From: Cristatella mucedo | Lineage: Eukaryota > Bryozoa > Phylactolaemata > Cristatellidae | Reading direction: 5' to 3' | DNA length: 64,000 nt | Assembly: GCA_009760855.2 (NCBI GenBank) | Contig: WPIO01000100.1 | Span: 1,076,501 to 1,140,500, forward strand | Shown here: positions 57,901 to 64,000 of the stretch, piece after piece | Position numbering within the stretch: the stretch's first letter is position 1 | Layout: each line of letters opens with the position of its first letter | Notes under the pieces: model-generated | The model's database searches: none | What the model saw: the letters and a program-made list of their open reading frames with translations, nothing else | What the model was told of the DNA's origin: nothing | Program-made: the position numbers and the translations under genes

Positions 57901-60900
57901 ACACTGAATGATGATCTACCCGGTCAGTCCGAAAGTTAAGACTGCTCGAGATGCAGAGTGGCACAGCAGCAGGCAATTCTTTGCCGACCGAAGATGGGAT
58001 CGATAGGAGTAAAAGGCTCTTCTGCCGCTAAATAAGTGAGGCTGTTGACTTGGCCAACATTAAAGGGTACAAACACTTACCTTTAATGGCTGCAAAATGC
58101 ACAACAGGAATCTGTTTGGAATCGTTTAGTGGCTTACGAACAAGCCTGATATCGCCAGAAATAAATACAGCCGATTCAACAGGCTTACTTGTATAGTGGC
58201 ATAAGAGCTTTAACAGTTATCCCCACCCGCTAGCAGGTGGCAGTAAAGGATCGCTCACGGCAGGATTCAAACCCACAACCCCGGTCGTTAAGTACCGGCA
58301 CCTTGGCTATCTATCAAAGCCCTAAAAAAAAGCACTGCACACCAGCACAAGTTCACACCGCTTAACCGGATGAATACAATCCGGCAGACGACCTGAATGA
58401 CGGCCATTAGTACGTTTCGATGTCGGTGCATCACTCCGTGGCATCAAGTGAAAACTTCACGGAGGAAAATGTAAGGCGCCCATGCGTGGCTCGATAGCCA
58501 GGGCCACATTCACGGGTTGCCGGCTGGCCTGCCGGCAGGGCCGATCTACATGTACATACAGAAACAAAGAAGTCTCCGAAATTTGAAACCTGGACGCCGG
58601 ACTCCAAGCCACGACATCTACGGCCGGGTGAGCAAGGGGCTTCACTACCTAAAGACCTGCCAAAGCAGGACGACTTGCACAGCAACAGCGACATCTAATC
58701 GCTCAAGCAGTACTTTATGGTTGAGTTAGAGGCCATATCCTGCCCCGAGCAGCTGCGAGCCGGCTACCCTAACGGACCCGCCGATCAAGGAGGCGGCAGC
58801 AGCAGAGGGGAAGGCTCAATCACTGGCACACAGCACAGCAGTGCAGGCACTGTTTCTCACCTGCAGGCCAATGTTGAGGTACAGGCCGCTGGACGTCAGC
58901 TGCTCCTCCTCGTCGTCCTCTTTAGGCTTCGTACTAGACGCCGTGCTGCTGCCCATGTCCACGACGCACAGAGACTCGGGCGGCGCCGGTAGCGCCTGCA
59001 TGCTCAGCGGCGACAGGCAGTCCTAGTGCAGCACAACGACGCCGCGGCTCAGCTTGATGACATCGCGTGTTGAGTACAGCGCGCGGCCACTTGCACAGCC
59101 CGCAGCGCAAGCAGGGAAAGCCGCCACAGCACCAATGGCACACCGGCTTTCTCAGGGGCCGCAGCCGACCTACCGAGGGATCGAGCGAGATGATTCTGAC
59201 CGTGTTGTCGGCCAAACCAACGGCCAAGAACTTGCACCGCTGCTCGCCCGCTGGGACGCGGCCCAGACCCATGCAGACCACGTCGCTCGACATCTCTTTA
59301 CTTTCCGTATACTCATTCAGCTGGCCGGACTGCAGAGACACAAAAAAGGAAATAGCACAGAATTAGCAGTGCGATCTTGCTTGCTCGAGCGCACGGCCCG
59401 TGACGAAAACGACCGAATCCTGGGTGTGAACTTACCGGGTCCATCTCAAAGTAGACCAGCTCGCCGCCGGTGAGCGCAATCACCACCTGCCGCTGGTTCA
59501 CTGCACACTTAACGATGGTCTTTTTGCCTGGCGTTTTCCACTCGTTAACACGCTTGTCCGAGCGAATGTGCCGAATTCCTTCGGGGTATATCTAAGCAGA
59601 GCAGCCATTTGGACGTTAATAGCAAGGCTGGGTTACCGACATCAGCATCGGCAGCATCGGTGCCGCACGACCGCTGCCGATGCTGCTACCGAAGCAAGGC
59701 GAGGCTTCAAGTCAGCAGAGTGAGACCGGCGCACAGCGAGCAGCATACCTGAACGAGTGCATCCTCTCCAAGCTGAGAGCACGAGAGTGTAGGGGTGGTA
59801 CCCAGAAACCCCGAATCTGTAACTTCTTCTACAGTCTCACCGATAGACAGCACAAGCGTGGCATTAACGAAGGAAACGACGATGTAAGCGTCATACTCTT
59901 CTGCAAAATTTCATCGAACCCGTCTTTAGATGTAACGCGGATGGCGAGCACACAATTTACCAATGGCAAGACATGCACGTGATACGTGTATCTCATGTAT
60001 GTGTCACTAGCTTTTTAATACAAACCTGTGCCAGCGACTTGATGGAAGCAATATCAGCCTGAAAAAGAAGAACATGGCTTGGGTTTGGTTAAACCTAAGC
60101 CACATTAGTAACGGGCTCGACAATGACATTCATTTTATAAAATACAATAACCAGCCCAAGGACTCGGCCTTCACGTAAATAACCTACCTAGGCCTACTTA
60201 GGAGTTAAATGCAGAACACTACTGGTCACCCTGCTACGGGTACTGGATTTGACCTTTTGACTGGGCGACTTGGCCGTCCATTGAAGGTCACAAAGCCACA
60301 ATAGTAAATCATGACTGGTCACCACACACCACAATGTCAAATCTTCAGCACAGAAAAATCGTACGGCTCGAGGGATTCGAAAACCAACTACACATGGTTA
60401 ACCAGCTGCTAGCAGACGGAGTGCTGTTAGATATCTCGGGGTCCTACCACAGTTGGTGGCTCGGTCCAGGCAAGTATATAAACTTGCATGCCGAGTACCA
60501 AGATAAGGCAACTACAAAACTCGGCGTCACCTCGTGAGTCAACTTGGCAATTTCGCCGACAACCACAAGAGTTGGCCTTGCTCAAACGGACTCGCCCAGC
60601 TCACTGCCTCCCCAGCACAAGTCATCGACACCGACAGGGTCCACCACGAGCAGAAAATGTACGATTAATCAACAAGTGACCATCAAACAACACTAAAGCC
60701 ACAATAACAGCCTGCTAAAGGCAGTGACCAATCGTGAAAGACGTGAAAGAGGTGCAATCCATAAACCCAGCAGCCTGCAATTCATTTATTTCTCTGCACT
60801 ATTCCCTATAGCAAGCAAGCCCGGCAGCTGCCATAAACATTACTGAGGCAGGACGAGATGAAAGCTACTGGCAACGTAATCGTGACTGGCCCTCAAACAA

Positions 60901-62640
60901 ATGCTCAAGCTTTTAGGTGCACCATTAAAATTATTCCAGCATATCATCGTAGCCATCAAATTGCAAGCGCTAAGTTTGCATGCACACACTCAAACGCATT
61001 CCGACAAGCTAACAACGTCCTGCATGCTCAAGTGGCCTGCACATAGCTAAGATGTTTCCCACCAAGGGAAGGAGAAATGGCACTATCTTGCAGCCGGCCT
61101 GCTACATCTGGGAGGTCGGTGACAACCAACGAGTGGTTCTTGGCCAGCCGACACGCGATATACAGATACACAGGCGCGATATACAGACACACAAAGCAAG
61201 TGCGTTCCAGAAAGCAAACCGCCACTAGCACGGAATCGTCTGTCAGCACGAGCACAGCCGTCTCAACACTGTACTGTCTCAGCACATTTTACTGAAAGCA
61301 ACATCATCCATTTGAAGATGCCTCGGCGGCAGCCATCAATGAGCCGTCGGCATTAGCAATGACAGTGGCTGTGGCAACACGGCGTGGAAGAAAGGGATGT
61401 CGGGTATTAAACTTACCCTCGATATTCCTTTTCACTGTCCACACGGCGTTCGGATTACCAGGAAGCTCCGACACGGCCATCTCAGTTACCTATTACATAA
61501 AACAAAAGTCAGGCTACGACAGTCAGCAAAAAGACAAATCGCTGCAGCAGTAGTTGAACAATTCTTGGTAACCAAAGGAGTGCATTTTGCCGTGACCAAG
61601 ACAAACAGCTGCAGCGCAACACACACCGTGCAATCGCAACCAAGCCAGTCGCGTGCCTACGACAATGGCAGAGTAGCATGGGATGAGCATGACGTGCTGC
61701 CGGCGCACTTGCCTCCAAGCCGTGGCGCAAGGCGCGCAAACTGCTTCTCGGCCCTCGGCCAGCGGCCACGTACAGCTGAGGCGTGTCTTCGTTGGCAAGA
61801 TCGGCAATCTGCGGGGCAAAAAGATTGACGACTGCGCTAGAGGCGACGGGCCTTATTGGGTTTCTTTGGCAAGTGCAGCACATCCCAACAGCTGTCCAGG
61901 ACCTCGTCAGACAGCACAGACGTAGGCGAGAGCATTCGAAAGACACACACACCACCACCCCTCAATTCATGTATGATGCAAAGACAAGGTGCGGAGGCGC
62001 CGCCGGCCCGGCAGCTAACCTGGCAATGCAGGATCGGTGACAGGCTGTCCAGCTCGTCGGCTTGCATGAGGTTCTTCAGTGGACGAGGGCTGAAGAAGAA
62101 TGTGTCGCCCTCCTCCAGCGGCATGGCGCTGCTGAACTCGGGTTCGTCGTCATCATCGCCCAGATGAGCGATCTGATACAGGCAGCTGAAATGTGCGCGC
62201 GCGCGAGTCGAATCGATGCAGGCACGCGACGAGCCCAACGAGGCAAATGCAGCCAGTGCCAGCTGGAGCGGTGGGGTGTCTTAGGCGGTAGGGGAGTGGG
62301 GTAGGGAAGGAGAAGGCGACGACCACCACCACTCACTGGTTGCCAAACTCGGATGCCACGAACAGAAAACCGGTCTTCAGAACGCACATCGACGAGGCAA
62401 CCGGGACAGTGTCGAAGTACTTCATTCGTATTTCCGTTACCTTTGTGGGAGGGAGCAAAACGTTAGCACCTGCTCGGATGCTAGGGCAAAAAAGAGGCCC
62501 GCCCACGCACACAACATGCACACCGAGACAGGATCGAGCACGAGATGCAGGCTAGCTACGCTGCCGTTCAGACGATGCATTCCGAACGCTTGCAGAGACG
62601 AGGGATGAAGAAGAAGACGAACGAACATACAGGCCCGGAG

Positions 62641-62709
<69 letters not shown>

Positions 62710-64000
62710 CAGGCAAAGCCTACCATGTCTTCGTCGGTCTCAAGGGTTATCTTGAAGATGTCGCCCTGTTCAGTTTGGGCAAGAAAGAAGAACATGGTCT
62801 TCGTCTTGTGCGCAGCACTACAAACGAAGATCATGCCTCTCTCCGGGTCGTCGAGATCGTTCTGCAATACAAGCGTGCAGGCAAGCTTGACCTCGAGGAA
62901 AAAGACAGGCAGTTTTGCCACATAGGACGGAGCTAGCAGCCACACAACCGAGCACGACTAGCACCAAGGAGCTCTGCCGGCAATCAGGCCCCCACCCAAC
63001 CTTGACCGACAGATAAACCCAGCGAGGCAAATGAGCGGGCAGGAGAGCAGTCATTCGCTCAAGAAAAAGACCAGCACGGCATTGATGCTGAGGGCTCACC
63101 CTACGCCTTGGGATGGGGCAGCGAATGTCGGGCTGGTCACCAAAGTTCTTGTATGTCAGGTAGTTTTCCGAGCAAATCAGCACGCCGCTGGGGCCCTCTG
63201 TGCCGCCAGGCACCGCGATCAGCATGTTAGCGTGCTCCTCGAGATTCTCCGAATACTTGCGAACCACGTGATTCAGGCCCAAGTCGAGCTCGTAGTACGT
63301 CAGACTTTGCTGGACCTTTTCGTACGCCTCGCCCGTGTGGTCGTTGTCACACTCCTGTGGCAGCAGACAGCAAGCAAGGAATCGAACGTCTGGCGATTGA
63401 GCAAGGAGAGAGAGATTGAGAGTTATCACACATATGGGACATGAACTTATGTCAGCAGGCAGTACTACGTCAAAGCAGCATAACTGACATGCCGTCAGGT
63501 GGTACTGCCAGCTATTCGCTTTCCACTTCCATGGAAGTTCAGCAACTCACGATGAAAGTGCTGAATATGGATGAAGTGGGTGGGCACACATCAAGTGTGA
63601 CCCGGGACAGGGCAATGTGCCAAGGAGCAGAAGCAATCATAGTAACAATAGCATTCGTATAGTTCCTTTAGAGAACTTCCGTTATCTTTCTAGGCACTTT
63701 ACATATGCTGTAAAGGCAGCACGATCACATGGTTGTTAGTGGTAGTATGCACGCTGTCACGGCTGCAAGTGCCGCCACCAATCTCCTGCACGATGCCTGC
63801 ACGGGTGGGGCCGGTTGGCTAACCTCGTAGTCTACTTCGAGACAGGCAAAGGTGGGGTTCTCGAATCCGACGTCCACTCCCACCATGTGGTAGACGATTG
63901 TGTTAGCCTTGTGTGCCTCGAGCGGAGAAGATATGGTGAGTCTCGCCTGAGCATCTCTGTTCAGAATGTACACGAGCTTCTGCTTCTCCACGGCGCCAAT
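49866..64000 (-). CDS. SF3B3: Splicing factor 3B subunit 3 (5' end beyond window, 22 exons)
   Basis: U2 snRNP SF3b subunit of the DDB1/CPSF160 beta-propeller family, which helps hold the branch-site complex. Exons: 64000-63824, 63354-63100, 62861-62724, 62440-62337, 62185-62020, 61808-61713, 61489-61417, 59900-59749, 59591-59436, 59329-59174, 59022-58861, 57718-57596, 57488-57334, 57212-57038, 56943-56735, 56632-56350, 56225-56013, 55789-55691, 54243-54100, 50788-50684, 50185-50090, 49910-49866. All phases match. It encodes 1093 aa, starting near human residue 135, so the whole protein would be about 1225 aa (human 1217). Examples of near-identity: [97 protein letters not shown], and the C-terminus [12 protein letters not shown]. 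One intron starts with GC instead of GT (61712). The exon 59022-58861 carries an acidic insert (KEDDEEEQ) where vertebrates differ. The 3.3 kb intron 54099-50789 holds inverted LINE-A copies. Confidence 0.97.
50789..52204. other. SF3B3 intron, nothing recognised
   Basis: No exon or repeat could be supported here. Short frames are not conserved. Confidence 0.35.
52205..53660 (+). mobile_element. LINE-A copy split by an inverted LINE-A
   Basis: 52205-52275 (SSTVKS ... RACLD) continues at 52950 ([14 protein letters not shown]) and runs to the (ATT)n at 53660. The two halves join at the DK codon step. Some deletions near 53295 and 53350. Confidence 0.85.
52276..52949 (-). mobile_element. LINE-A inserted in LINE-A, opposite strand
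   Basis: Minus-strand copy from [14 protein letters not shown] to the 3' tail, inserted at TTTAGAT; AGATAA recurs at the far side. Confidence 0.85.
53661..53815 (+). mobile_element. LINE-A-related 3' tail, variant subfamily
   Basis: Same phrases as 43405-43555, with a weaker hairpin and GCTATATAAATG before ATT repeats. Confidence 0.6.
53943..54068 (-). mobile_element. SINE-2 copy
   Basis: tRNA-like head and hairpin tail on the minus strand, with a short internal deletion near 54015. It ends 32 bp from an SF3B3 exon. Confidence 0.75.
54768..54945 (+). mobile_element. LINE-A 3' tail
   Basis: 3' UTR, hairpin and long (ATT)n, in an SF3B3 intron. Confidence 0.8.
54954..55102 (-). mobile_element. 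SINE-1 copy with altered palindrome
   Basis: As other copies, but the arms read CACAACGT ... ACGTTGTG instead of CACGACCT ... AGGTCGTG, so pairing is kept. Confidence 0.8.
55292..55493 (+). mobile_element. LINE-A 3' tail
   Basis: Complete 3' UTR phrases from GCTGACACTGTGCATGCTGCC, then hairpin and ATT tail. Confidence 0.8.
57985..58320. mobile_element. Two degenerate SINE-1 pieces in opposite orientation
   Basis: Tail piece 57985-58050 (plus) and a head-to-tail piece 58178-58320 (minus) with B-box GGTTTGAATCC, in an SF3B3 intron. Confidence 0.55.
62643..62707 (+). repeat. (GA)n microsatellite
   Basis: Perfect GA run. On the coding (minus) strand of SF3B3 it is a CT run starting 17 bp after the donor of exon 62861-62724. 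Confidence 0.95.
63630..63740 (-). mobile_element. LINE-A-related 3' tail
   Basis: Degenerate hairpin (TAGTTCCTTTAGAGAACTTC ... CTAGGCACTTTACAT) in the intron next to the first SF3B3 exon of the window. Confidence 0.55.

Noticed and set aside
61028-61285. Extra SF3B3 exon (frame with [17 protein letters not shown])
   Set aside because: The flanking exons 61489-61417 and 59900-59749 join in phase with continuous homology, leaving no missing residues.

Overview
The window is metazoan nuclear DNA: genes split by spliceosomal introns (GT-AG, phases that match across junctions), AATAAA poly(A) signals, tRNA-derived SINEs, non-LTR retrotransposon fragments and long dinucleotide repeats. It contains no bacterial or CRISPR features. 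The species cannot be named. Intron-rich conserved genes next to a fucolectin/EGF-type membrane protein suggest a non-vertebrate, possibly an early-branching marine animal; that part is inference.

Five genes can be read. (1) Ribophorin I (RPN1), minus strand 16461 to 5312, complete in 10 exons, 598 aa. (2) A GC-rich single-exon type I membrane protein with fucolectin-like and EGF-like segments, minus strand 24004 to 22394. (3) A small minus-strand membrane-protein gene, about 34250 to 28067: an EB/EGF-like six-cysteine exon, a 5.3 kb intron full of transposons, then a transmembrane exon and two short tail exons. (4) A SNRK-type protein kinase, plus strand 39407 to 48847, 6 exons, 775 aa. (5) SF3B3, minus strand, running in from the right edge (64000) to 49866, 22 exons, 1093 aa; its first ~130 residues lie outside the window. 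SNRK and SF3B3 converge, and their poly(A) signals are only about 170 bp apart.

Most of the remaining sequence is transposon debris. One non-LTR family, here called LINE-A, has a YADD reverse transcriptase and a 3' end with a conserved hairpin followed by (ATT)n; it has some 25 pieces here. A second family, LINE-B, has five pieces. Two tRNA-derived SINE families (SINE-1, SINE-2) are present, and the SINE-2 3' tail resembles the LINE-A hairpin. There is one solo LTR (2441-3750) inside a LINE-A copy, and two short hAT elements that closely match the SPIN family known for horizontal transfer. Nested and head-to-head insertions are common, including a ~650 bp-arm inverted LINE-A pair in an SF3B3 intron.

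The left edge (1-1530, minus strand) holds a decayed reading frame made of repeats that resemble phage/virus tail-fibre repeats. Simple-sequence features include a 12-bp minisatellite upstream of the fucolectin gene and a ~900 bp CT tract with higher-order structure. The five genes have general cellular roles (ER N-glycosylation, splicing, kinase signalling, cell surface) and do not form one pathway.
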